From contig JAURMN010000165.1 in NCBI GenBank assembly GCA_030830725.1, positions 1 to 15,196 of the forward strand: a stretch of 15,196 bases of DNA, written 5' to 3'. The stretch's first letter is position 1. Every line of letters starts with the position of its first letter. The stretch is from Balneolales bacterium (GTDB lineage Bacteria; Bacteroidota; Rhodothermia; Balneolales; Balneolaceae). The notes beneath the pieces are model-generated. The model worked only from the letters and a program-made list of their open reading frames with translations, had not been told where the DNA came from and did no database searches. The position numbers were made by a program, and so were the translations under genes. Of the stretch, positions 1 to 6,372 are shown one piece after another.

Positions 1-144
1 CCTCTCAAACTCTATTTCAAAACCGGAAAAGCCAAAGTCTTGATCGGACTGGCCAGAGGGAAAAAACAATACGATAAACGGGAGACGATCCGCGCCAAAG
101 ATGAGCAGCGCGAAATGGATCGGAAGTTGAAAAATGTCCGATAA
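1..144 (+). CDS. smpB: SsrA-binding protein SmpB, C-terminal part (5' end outside window)
   Basis: The first 47 codons in frame 1 end at TAA 142-144 and encode the C-terminal end of SmpB. The visible part begins PLKLYFKTGKAKVLIGLARG and continues KKQYDKRETI, followed by a basic tail that ends DRKLKNVR. The GKAKV(L)IGLARGKKxYDKR block is the family signature. SmpB binds the tRNA-like domain of tmRNA and brings it to stalled ribosomes for trans-translation; the basic tail enters the mRNA channel. The start and most of the OB-fold lie outside the window. The gene converges on rnpB, about 60 bp away. No poly-T terminator for the plus strand is visible after the stop. Confidence 0.93.
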   Translation, partial: PLKLYFKTGKAKVLIGLARGKKQYDKRETIRAKDEQREMDRKLKNVR

Positions 145-160
145 TATAGGCTCAGAACCT

Positions 161-194
161 AAAAAAGAGAGGGCAACCGATTAGGGTCGCCCTC
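161..194 (-). terminator. Intrinsic terminator of rnpB
   Basis: Read on the minus strand, a 10-bp stem (GAGGGCGACC paired with GGTTGCCCTC, one G-T wobble) closes a 6-nt loop. It is followed directly by TCTTTTTT at 161-168. It lies 12 bp past the 3' end of the RNase P RNA. The plus strand has no T tract after the stem, so it should not stop smpB transcription. Confidence 0.85.
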
Positions 195-206
195 GTGTAA
201 ATCAAT

Positions 207-611
207 GGGGGATTCTGTAAGCCGAATTCTGTCTTCCTTCAGGCCGAAACCTTGGGAAGGGTAACCATCTATCTTGGCTGTCTGTCACCAGACAGCTCCA
301 GCGTTCTACCCGATCATTATGTGACGGACAACACATGATCTGCTTGAACTTGCACCGCGTGAGGTTTACCATGCCCCGCCTGTCGCCAGCCGGGCGGTGG
401 GCTCTTACCCCACCTTTTCACCTTTTCCTCTTCAGATCAAGACCTGTGGAGGTAGTTTCCCTTTCTGTGGCACTTTCTGTCACCTTTCGATGCCTTCCTG
501 TTAGGAAGCACGCTGTCCGTTGGTGTTCGGACTTTCCTCACCTCTGCCCATCATCACGTGAAGACGAATCAACCGTGCGACTCCCGCAGAGATGCGGTTA
601 CCCGAATCCCC
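207..611 (-). ncRNA. rnpB: RNase P RNA, bacterial type A
   Basis: This is the catalytic RNA of ribonuclease P, which removes 5' leaders from tRNA precursors together with the RnpA protein. The minus strand shows the hallmark GAGGAAAGTCCG (near 525-545), the ACAGAA-type J/P elements, a GC-rich P12-P14-like region and the conserved 3' end AGAATTCGGCTTACAGAA. The ends pair as helix P1: GGGGATTC at 604-611 with GAATCCCC at 208-215. The length of about 405 nt suits a type A RNA. It starts about 42 bp after the stop of the zinc-ribbon-family gene on the same strand, so it may be read through from that operon or have its own promoter. A TATACT hexamer is present at 641-646 (minus), with no convincing -35. 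The exact ends are set by P1 pairing and could shift by a few bases. Confidence 0.95.
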
Positions 612-653
612 GTTTAAAAATACGTAAAATATTGAGGTTTAGTATAGCCCCTA

Positions 654-1409
654 TCAGAGCTTGACTTCCTTAGCTGCTTGCTCAAAAAAGGAAGCATCAA
701 CAACGATTCTGCCCGTATTCTCGTCTACCACCACCTTGTTCCGGCGAGACACCTCAACCTGTGATTGAGGGGGAAGGGACATTCCCAAAGCCGCCCCGTC
801 TCTCATGGCCACCACTGCAATTCCGTTGGCTAACCCCTGACGAAGACGATTATAATTGCGGAGATATCGCTCATCCACTGCTTTTTCGAGTTCTTTACGC
901 TTTTCCAGCAGTTGTTTTTCTTCCTGCTGCGTATCCTCAATCACTTTCTCCAAGTTCTGTTGTTTGTCTTCATATTTCTTGGTAATCACCTCAAGAGCTT
1001 CTCTCTGTTTTTCCAGTTCATCCGCGGCTTCTACTTCTCTTACCGCGATCTCTTCCAGGCGGGCTCTGCTATCTTTATCAATTTGTTTTTGAGCTTCAAT
1101 TTCTTTGGTAAGCGCATCATACTCCCGATTATTTCTCACACTTAGTTGCTGATCCTCGTATCTGGACACTTTCTCGCCAGAGGTCTGGATCTGGAGGGTC
1201 AAATTTGCTTTTTCAGCGGCCAGTGATTGAACTTCTTCTTCGAGCTTGTTCACCCGTGCTTTGGAGCGACTGATTTCGGTTTCGATATCGAGAATTTCTT
1301 CCGGTAAATCACCCCGTAATTGTATAATTTCGTCAATTCGACTGTCAATGAATTGAAGGTTGGTGAGTTGCTGTAAAATTTGTTCGGTTGAGGATCTTTG
1401 GTCTGACAT
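654..1409 (-). CDS. Coiled-coil protein of the C4 zinc-ribbon (zf-RING_7 / HP0958-like) family, zinc cysteines absent
   Basis: This 251-residue protein has one long coiled-coil hairpin (about residues 10-185, rich in E, K, Q and L) followed by a small C-terminal domain. The layout and the signature around residues 200-237 (AMRDGA.LGMSLPPQ, then VVVDENTGRIVV) match the C4-type zinc-ribbon family found near nif3 genes. Typical members read C-x-G-C ahead of the PPQ segment and C-E-x-C-GRI/L after it. Here the aligned positions are A207, M210, D229 and T232, and the whole protein contains no cysteine, so it cannot hold the family's zinc. Helicobacter HP0958 links flagellar export and mRNA binding, but most relatives have no settled role. 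It lies 48 bp after the NIF3 gene on the same strand, probably as one operon, and directly ahead of rnpB. No clear Shine-Dalgarno is present. Family assignment is firm; function is unknown. Confidence 0.85.
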   Translation of the reverse strand: MSDQRSSTEQILQQLTNLQFIDSRIDEIIQLRGDLPEEILDIETEISRSKARVNKLEEEVQSLAAEKANLTLQIQTSGEKVSRYEDQQLSVRNNREYDALTKEIEAQKQIDKDSRARLEEIAVREVEAADELEKQREALEVITKKYEDKQQNLEKVIEDTQQEEKQLLEKRKELEKAVDERYLRNYNRLRQGLANGIAVVAMRDGAALGMSLPPQSQVEVSRRNKVVVDENTGRIVVDASFFEQAAKEVKL

Positions 1410-1457
1410 TCGGATTTCGGATTGAGATTGGGTATTAATTTTTGAGCAAAAGGGTTG

Positions 1458-2516
1458 TTAAAGGGGTGAAGCCGATCCCCGGCCGGGAAGAAAGATTCGG
1501 ACGGGATTGGTATGTATGGTGGTCACGTAGACCGACAACGTTTCAAAGGCTTGTGTCAATTCTTGTTGAATCGTTTCAACAACGGGAACTTCACTTTCAT
1601 AGTGGCCAATATCCGCCAAGACCATTCCAGGCTGGTCGTGAAAATAGTCGTGATATTTTAGGTCTGCCGTTACAAAGGCGTCCGCACCAGCTTGTCTGGC
1701 TTTTCGAATTAAAAACGACCCGGATCCCCCACAAACAGCTACTTTACGAATCATCTCGGCATCCCCGCTATATCGAATGGCTTTTACATCCAGGGCGTTA
1801 CAGATAATATTAAGAAAGTCTTCCTTAGAGAGCCCCCGATCCGGATATTCTCCAATCACTCCCATCCCGAAGTTACCCGATGGGTTTTCAAGCGCCACTT
1901 CCTGAAGGGTTCCGTCGGCTAATATCTCTTCTTTTCGCAGAGCTGCCATCAAGGCGGGAACCTGATGTTTGTCCAAAAGGGCTTCGTATGACTTAAGTCC
2001 TTTTTCCTCACTGTCTACCTCCCAATAATGCGCATCCTCTCCTGAATAATAATTGAGCAGTTTCAGGATTTCATCGCTGTCGGGGTGAGGGGTTGTTACC
2101 CGGATTTTCCGACGTATGGCAAACTGCTGATCCAAAAATTGCAGATTGTCTAATCCGATTGCATTCGCCAGAGCAAACGAAACTCCATCTAGGGCGGCAT
2201 CAAGATTGGTGTGGACGGCTATTAACGAGATATCCGAACGGATTAACTCATAGAGAATTTTTCCCTGAACGGTGTCTTGAATAACTGCAGTCAGTTTTGG
2301 GAAAATGAGAGGGTGGTGCGCAATAATAAGATTACAAGAACGAGACTGTGCTTCTTTCACCACATCTGCCGTTACATCCAGGCAAACCAATACACCCGTC
2401 ACAGGTTGCGCAGCGCTTCCGGTTAACAGTCCCACATTGTCATAGTCCATCATCACGCCAGGGGGTGCCCACTGATTGAGAAATCTTAGGATATCTCTGA
2501 CGTGGATCGCACTCAT
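1458..2516 (-). CDS. NIF3-like dinuclear metal centre protein (YqfO/YbgI family, long form)
   Basis: The 352-residue product carries the NIF3 metal-site motifs: IIAHHPLIFPK with H67-H68, HTNLD with D106, and GHYESE with H305 and E309. These match the ligands of E. coli YbgI (two His, Asp, His, Glu). About 100 residues between the two halves (roughly 125-235) form the PII/CutA-like insert of the long bacterial form (Bacillus YqfO, Staphylococcus SA1388). The C-terminus has the usual TTIHTNPV segment. The family forms toroidal hexamers with two metals per subunit. GTP cyclohydrolase I-like activity has been proposed for some members, but the physiological role is unsettled. The start at 2516 has GGAG about 13 nt upstream, one of the few plausible Shine-Dalgarno sites here. 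It is the first gene of a minus-strand unit with the zinc-ribbon-family gene and is divergent from the YggS gene. Confidence 0.93.
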   Translation of the reverse strand: MSAIHVRDILRFLNQWAPPGVMMDYDNVGLLTGSAAQPVTGVLVCLDVTADVVKEAQSRSCNLIIAHHPLIFPKLTAVIQDTVQGKILYELIRSDISLIAVHTNLDAALDGVSFALANAIGLDNLQFLDQQFAIRRKIRVTTPHPDSDEILKLLNYYSGEDAHYWEVDSEEKGLKSYEALLDKHQVPALMAALRKEEILADGTLQEVALENPSGNFGMGVIGEYPDRGLSKEDFLNIICNALDVKAIRYSGDAEMIRKVAVCGGSGSFLIRKARQAGADAFVTADLKYHDYFHDQPGMVLADIGHYESEVPVVETIQQELTQAFETLSVYVTTIHTNPVRIFLPGRGSASPL

Positions 2517-2660
2517 GCTGCCGGATGCTCCTTTTTTGGACTTCGTTCCGGCCTTTTAGAAGGGAAGGGCGTTGAAAAGTGCCTGATGTTCGTTAAGTTC
2601 GGACTGCGTTGGTTCAAAACGGATAAGAGCTGTTTCTAAAAGAGTATTAAAGGTACCAAT

Positions 2661-2678
2661 TTTCACGGACCCGTGAAA
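2661..2678. promoter_or_regulatory. 18-bp inverted repeat upstream of the YggS gene
   Basis: TTTCACGG and CCGTGAAA face each other across a 2-bp centre (AC), giving eight perfectly matched pairs. The repeat ends 23 bp before the ATG at 2702, inside the 185-bp divergent region between the NIF3 and YggS genes. As DNA it has the size and symmetry of a repressor operator. As RNA it could fold as a 7-bp hairpin with a GACC loop in the 5' leader. No T run follows, so it is not an intrinsic terminator. No regulator can be assigned from the sequence. Confidence 0.6.
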
Positions 2679-2701
2679 GAATACGTCGAAATAAATCCAT
2701 T

Positions 2702-3418
2702 ATGAGTGAAGAGACCGGATCGCGAATTCCCGAATGGCTGGGCTTTGTAAAAGAGGATATTACAACGTGTTGCACAGAGTGTAGCCGCAGTTCGGAAGAG
2801 GTGCTCCTGATCGCGGTCAGTAAATTTCGACCCGTTGCTGCCATTGAGACGGCCATCGAGGCAGGACAGCTTCATTTTGGTGAAAATCGGATGCAAGATC
2901 TGAAATCCAAAATGGAAGCCATCACTGATCCTGAAGTGGTTTGGCATTTGATTGGGAATGTACAGACCAACAAGCTGCGTCAAATCTGCCACCGTGTAAA
3001 TTGGATCCATTCTGTTGATAAAGTCAAATATCTGGAAGAGATTGAAAAACGGGCCAGTGACTCAGGGCATCACATTCACGTATTGATCCAAGTGAATATC
3101 TCCGCCGAATCACAAAAGGGTGGTGTCAATCCAGAGAACCTCGTCGATTTTTTAGAAGAAGCTTCTGAAACGAATTGGAAACATCTCCGTATAAGAGGAT
3201 TGATGGGAATGGCAGAGCCTACCCCCGATCAGGATCGTATTCGATCACAATTTCGACTTTTGCGAGAATTACGAGATCGCTTTCAAGACGTTTATCGTAG
3301 CAGAACAAAGGGTGTAATCGATTTGAAGGAACTCTCCATGGGTATGTCTTCAGACATGAAGATTGCGATCGAAGAGGGGGCCACGATGGTGCGGGTAGGC
3401 ACCGCCATTTTCGGATGA
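2702..3418 (+). CDS. YggS/PLPBP family pyridoxal-phosphate homeostasis protein
   Basis: The 238-residue product matches the YggS/YlmE/PROSC family throughout. It has the PLP-binding lysine K41 in LLIAVSKFRP, FGEN at 59-62, HLIGNVQTNK at 82-91, LIQVN at 128-132, KGG at 139-141, RGLMGM at 165-170, the phosphate-binding LSMGMSSDM at 211-219 and VRVGTAIFG at the C-terminus. The fold is a single alanine-racemase-like TIM barrel. Family members bind PLP without known catalysis and buffer cellular PLP and amino-acid pools. The length is usual. In Gram-positive bacteria the orthologue (ylmE) sits beside sepF, ylmG, ylmH and divIVA; here a small membrane protein and a DivIVA protein follow, which echoes that arrangement. 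A strong palindrome lies just upstream of the start. No Shine-Dalgarno is visible before ATG 2702. Confidence 0.95.
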   Translation: MSEETGSRIPEWLGFVKEDITTCCTECSRSSEEVLLIAVSKFRPVAAIETAIEAGQLHFGENRMQDLKSKMEAITDPEVVWHLIGNVQTNKLRQICHRVNWIHSVDKVKYLEEIEKRASDSGHHIHVLIQVNISAESQKGGVNPENLVDFLEEASETNWKHLRIRGLMGMAEPTPDQDRIRSQFRLLRELRDRFQDVYRSRTKGVIDLKELSMGMSSDMKIAIEEGATMVRVGTAIFG

Positions 3419-3521
3419 TCCTCTCCGCGGATCCTCCTCTTTATGCCTTCAGGAAAACCCGCTGATTCGCCATTTTTCTTTCGGTGCAGTCGCGGTATCT
3501 TTCACCATAAATTCAATTTTT

Positions 3522-3764
3522 ATGTTCGATCCGGATCTACTTATCATTTTTATCTTCGCCACCATCATTGTGGTGGTGTCTCTGATTTCGTGGTTAATCT
3601 CAGAAAAAATGAGGCAAACCACATCCAAACATTCCATCATTCATGATCAGGGATTTATGCTGGCTCTGCGTGAATACAAGGAGAAAACCGAGCAACGCAT
3701 TTCTGCTTTGGAAGCGGAGGTTGCGGAACTAAAAAAGTCTAACGATGAGCCTAACCCCTCTTGA
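3522..3764 (+). CDS. Small single-pass membrane protein with coiled coil, upstream of and overlapping divIVA
   Basis: This 80-residue protein is of a family I do not recognise. Residues 6-27 form one hydrophobic helix (DLLIIFIFATIIVVVSLISW). A basic stretch around K29-K36 suggests the C-terminal part is cytoplasmic. Residues 50-72 form a short charged coiled coil (EKTEQRISALEAEVAELKK), and the last residues are polar. The size and layout resemble PspB-like or FtsL/FtsB-like small bitopic proteins, but I see no diagnostic motif for either. The gene overlaps the start of the DivIVA gene by 20 nt (3745-3764), which implies translational coupling and argues that it is real. The gap to the YggS stop is 103 bp. 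No Shine-Dalgarno is present. By position it may act with DivIVA at the membrane; this is inference. Confidence 0.75.
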   Translation: MFDPDLLIIFIFATIIVVVSLISWLISEKMRQTTSKHSIIHDQGFMLALREYKEKTEQRISALEAEVAELKKSNDEPNPS

Positions 3765-4341
3765 TATTCAAAAAAAGACGTTCAATCGTGGAATCCGGGG
3801 ATATGACCCCACCGAAGTGGAAGCTTTTTTGACGATGCTTTCCAAGGAATGGGAACAGCTTCTGCATCAACAAGAGGAATTAGAGAGGCGGATTCAGGAC
3901 TTATCCGATACGATAAAAAAGAGCCAGAGGAGTGTTTCACTTCCCAAAACCTTGTCTGATCACGCATTGGTTCGCAAACAAACACATGAACTGTTTGAAA
4001 TGCGGAAAGAGATGATCCTGGAACTCGAGTCTGTTCTGGATCATATGCAGGTAACCGTTCGAACCTTTGCAGACCATCAAGGGGTTTTTTCGGAGTTCCC
4101 GGAGGTTGAAATGGAATTCGAATCGGCAGAAGGAGTTGAGGTTGAACCGTTGATAGAATCTGTCACGGCGCCGGAATTCGAATCTGAATTTGCACCGGAT
4201 TCCGAGCCCGTGTTCATGCAGGAAACGGAACCCGTGTTGAGACAAGATTCCGAATCAAAACCTGCACAAAAGGGGCATAATCCAATCCAAAAACCCCGCT
4301 ATTCGGCCATCGACGACATCCTTGATTCGCTTGATCTGTAA
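3745..4341 (+). CDS. DivIVA-domain protein with acidic C-terminal tail
   Basis: The 198-residue product starts with the DivIVA N-terminal signature: LTPLDIQKKTFN followed by RGYDPTEVEAFL (residues 3-29), the segment that binds curved membrane in Bacillus DivIVA. Coiled coil follows at about 34-62 and 80-110. Residues 115-172 are a Glu/Pro-rich, probably disordered linker containing an exact 12-bp direct repeat (4113-4124 and 4173-4184) that encodes EFES twice. The protein ends in a short hydrophobic-acidic peptide, YSAIDDILDSLDL, which could be a docking motif. DivIVA proteins mark poles and division sites and recruit partners. They are best known in Gram-positives, but DivIVA-domain proteins also occur in several Gram-negative phyla. 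The start overlaps the preceding small membrane protein gene by 20 nt. The family call is firm; partners are unknown. Confidence 0.88.
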   Translation: MSLTPLDIQKKTFNRGIRGYDPTEVEAFLTMLSKEWEQLLHQQEELERRIQDLSDTIKKSQRSVSLPKTLSDHALVRKQTHELFEMRKEMILELESVLDHMQVTVRTFADHQGVFSEFPEVEMEFESAEGVEVEPLIESVTAPEFESEFAPDSEPVFMQETEPVLRQDSESKPAQKGHNPIQKPRYSAIDDILDSLDL

Positions 4342-4466
4342 TTTTAGGGCGATCTTTTCATTATCTCTGGAAATCTATCCGTATCTTACCCAGCTTATTA
4401 CGTTGTTTTCTGGCTTCAGAATCCACGGAATCAGTCCCAATGGGCATTTAACGAATCCATACCTCT

Positions 4467-5312
4467 ATGACACAGGTATTTGACACAGTACAGGAATTCA
4501 GGAAAAAGCGCGACGAAGCAGTTGCTACGATCCGACAAAAAACATCCATGATTCCGGATGCACTGCTGATTTTGGGAACAGGATTAGGGCAATTGGCCAC
4601 CGAAATTGAGGCTGAAATTGAAATTCCCTATCAAGAAATCCCCCATTTCCCTCTCTCTACCGTTGAATCTCACGCGGGAAAGCTCATTTTTGGAAAGCTG
4701 GGAGGTAAAAACATAGTCGCCATGCAGGGTCGGTTTCACTACTACGAAGGGTACACCATGCAACAAATCGTCTTCCCGGTGAGGGTTGCTAAGGCGTTGG
4801 GTGCTCCTTTGTTACTGGTTAGTAATGCCTGCGGAGGACTCAATCCCGACTATAAACCGTCCGACCTGATGCTGATTCATGATCACATCAACCTTCTGGG
4901 AGACAATCCCTTAATTGGCCCGAATGATGATCACCTCGGCCCCCGTTTTCCGGACATGAGTGAACCCTACACGCGATCCCTTCTGGATCTTGCTCAAAAA
5001 ACAGCAGACAGCCTTGGAATCCATGTTCATCAAGGAGTCTACACCGCTCTAAGCGGTCCTATGCTCGAAACTCGTTCAGAATACCGTTATCTCCGGTTAT
5101 TGGGCGCTGATGTGGTTGGAATGAGCACCATTCCGGAAGTCATTGCGGGCGTCCATATGAATATGAAAGTGTTGGGGATCTCCGTTATTACCGATGAATG
5201 TATTCCCGAAACGCTCAAACCGGTACAATTAGAAGATGTGATTGCGGCCGCTAAAAAAGCAGAGCCCAATCTTACCCGCTTGGTGATCGGAACACTGGCA
5301 GCAATGGAATAA
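4467..5312 (+). CDS. punA: Purine nucleoside phosphorylase (trimeric PNP / MTAP superfamily)
   Basis: This enzyme splits purine nucleosides with phosphate into base and (deoxy)ribose-1-phosphate in the cytosolic salvage pathway. The 281-residue length matches the trimeric PNP class. Visible landmarks are the phosphate-binding ILGTGLG (35-41), SHAGKL (68-73), MQGRFHYYEGY (86-96), VSNACGGLNP (118-127), TALSGPMLET (193-202) with E201, and VGMSTIPEVI (217-226) with M219. At the base-recognition position of human PNP (N243 in SLITN) this protein has D243 (SVITDECIPE). Asp at this site occurs in MTAP-like enzymes and in engineered human PNP that accepts 6-amino purines, so the substrate range may be wider than inosine and guanosine. 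The gene stands 125 bp after the DivIVA gene with no obvious terminator between. PNP is certain; the specificity is open. Confidence 0.95.
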   Translation: MTQVFDTVQEFRKKRDEAVATIRQKTSMIPDALLILGTGLGQLATEIEAEIEIPYQEIPHFPLSTVESHAGKLIFGKLGGKNIVAMQGRFHYYEGYTMQQIVFPVRVAKALGAPLLLVSNACGGLNPDYKPSDLMLIHDHINLLGDNPLIGPNDDHLGPRFPDMSEPYTRSLLDLAQKTADSLGIHVHQGVYTALSGPMLETRSEYRYLRLLGADVVGMSTIPEVIAGVHMNMKVLGISVITDECIPETLKPVQLEDVIAAAKKAEPNLTRLVIGTLAAME

Positions 5313-5380
5313 AAAGAGCGTTGAAAAAAAGAGAAAATTTGCGTTCTATTATCAATAACCTTTAACCCTCGATTTGCGCA

Positions 5381-6175
5381 ATGCCAATGAGGCCGGATGG
5401 ATTTCAGGAAGAGCCCCTCTGGGATGAATACCAGTGGGAGTTCCACCTTAATGAGATAGAAAAAAAGAGTGAACAACTGAGGAAGTTTATCACCTCAGAC
5501 CCGTTCTCTAACAGGCCACGATGGGTGAGTTTGATAGAGGAGAACCGCGACAAATCGGATGCGGTTGATGCCTACATTGAAGAAGAGCTTTTACTTGACG
5601 AGGCTTATTATCCCGATGAAGAAGATTGGGACGAAGAGGAGGACTCGGAAGAGGAGGATGACTTTTTTCTTCGAGGAAGCGAGTCGTTTGATCAGGATCT
5701 CTCCTTTGCTGAAGAAGACGAGGAGGAAGACGATTTTGAAAGTGGAGAAGAGTGGAAGTCCTTGAGTGAAGAGTACGCCATGAGTAACTCAGGCTCACTC
5801 GAAAATCTCAGTATTTACATGCGCACCCGTCAGCTGACCATTGATCTTCTTCACTGGGCAGACGCCCAAGAACGCATATCCCTTCCCGATACCGTCCATG
5901 ATCTGCTCGAGGCCAGTTTACGGATTGGCGCGAAGTTGGCCGGGGGGTATTCATTCGGATTCGATCCAGATTTGATTGGAGGCAATATCGTCTACACGAA
6001 AAAAGCCTTGAACTCTGCCAATCACGCTCTGATCCGCCTTCAGGAGTTGAAAAAAAGTGGCTTAATGAGCCCTTCAGTGTACATCACATTTTATTCAGAG
6101 CTTTTTGAAATCCGCAATGACATTGGCGTTTACGTCCAGTTGCTTCGGGAGAAATTTCGGTTCGGGGTAGAATAA
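5381..6175 (+). CDS. Unknown protein: very acidic linker plus putative four-helix-bundle domain
   Basis: I do not recognise a named family for this 264-residue protein. Residues 1-55 are mixed polar with a Trp-rich start. Residues 66-130 are dominated by Glu and Asp, with runs such as DEEEDSEEEDD and EEDEEEDDFE, and must be disordered and strongly negative. Residues 138-262 form a helical domain whose pattern (ENLSIYMRTRQL, LLEASLRIGAKLAGGYSFG, YTKKALNSANHAL, FYSELFEIRNDIG) resembles the four-helix-bundle (S23 / intervening-sequence protein) fold: conserved S..I.A.LA.G turn, then a helix with SA..AL..L. That match is from memory and tentative. There is no signal peptide or membrane helix. ATG at 5387 (third codon) is an equal alternative start. 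The gene lies between PNP and tRNA-Arg on the same strand. Confidence 0.75.
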   Translation: MPMRPDGFQEEPLWDEYQWEFHLNEIEKKSEQLRKFITSDPFSNRPRWVSLIEENRDKSDAVDAYIEEELLLDEAYYPDEEDWDEEEDSEEEDDFFLRGSESFDQDLSFAEEDEEEDDFESGEEWKSLSEEYAMSNSGSLENLSIYMRTRQLTIDLLHWADAQERISLPDTVHDLLEASLRIGAKLAGGYSFGFDPDLIGGNIVYTKKALNSANHALIRLQELKKSGLMSPSVYITFYSELFEIRNDIGVYVQLLREKFRFGVE

Positions 6176-6233
6176 TCGCTATATTTTAAGAGTACGAACA
6201 GGCCTTCTTCGATGAGTCGGTTTGTTGTTTTTT

Positions 6234-6307
<74 letters not shown>

Positions 6308-6372
6308 CATTGTGGATAGATCGATTTGGAATGGTACTGTTGCCGTTCAATTATGCAGGGGAAATACAGTTC

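Noticed and set aside
335..664. A 109-codon plus-strand open frame
   Set aside because: It lies opposite the RNase P RNA gene, has no family resemblance and reflects the RNA sequence read in antisense.
1442..1807. A 121-codon plus-strand frame opposite the NIF3 gene
   Set aside because: It is antisense to the well-supported C-terminal half of the NIF3 protein and lacks any recognisable feature.
3417..3436. Direct repeat GATCCTC-N6-GATCCTC after the YggS gene
   Set aside because: It is only 7 bp, partly within the coding end, with no further copies; chance is the simplest explanation.
3443..3646. A 67-codon plus-strand frame overlapping the small membrane protein
   Set aside because: His- and Phe-rich out-of-frame reading of the same DNA; the membrane-plus-coiled-coil frame that overlaps DivIVA is far more protein-like.
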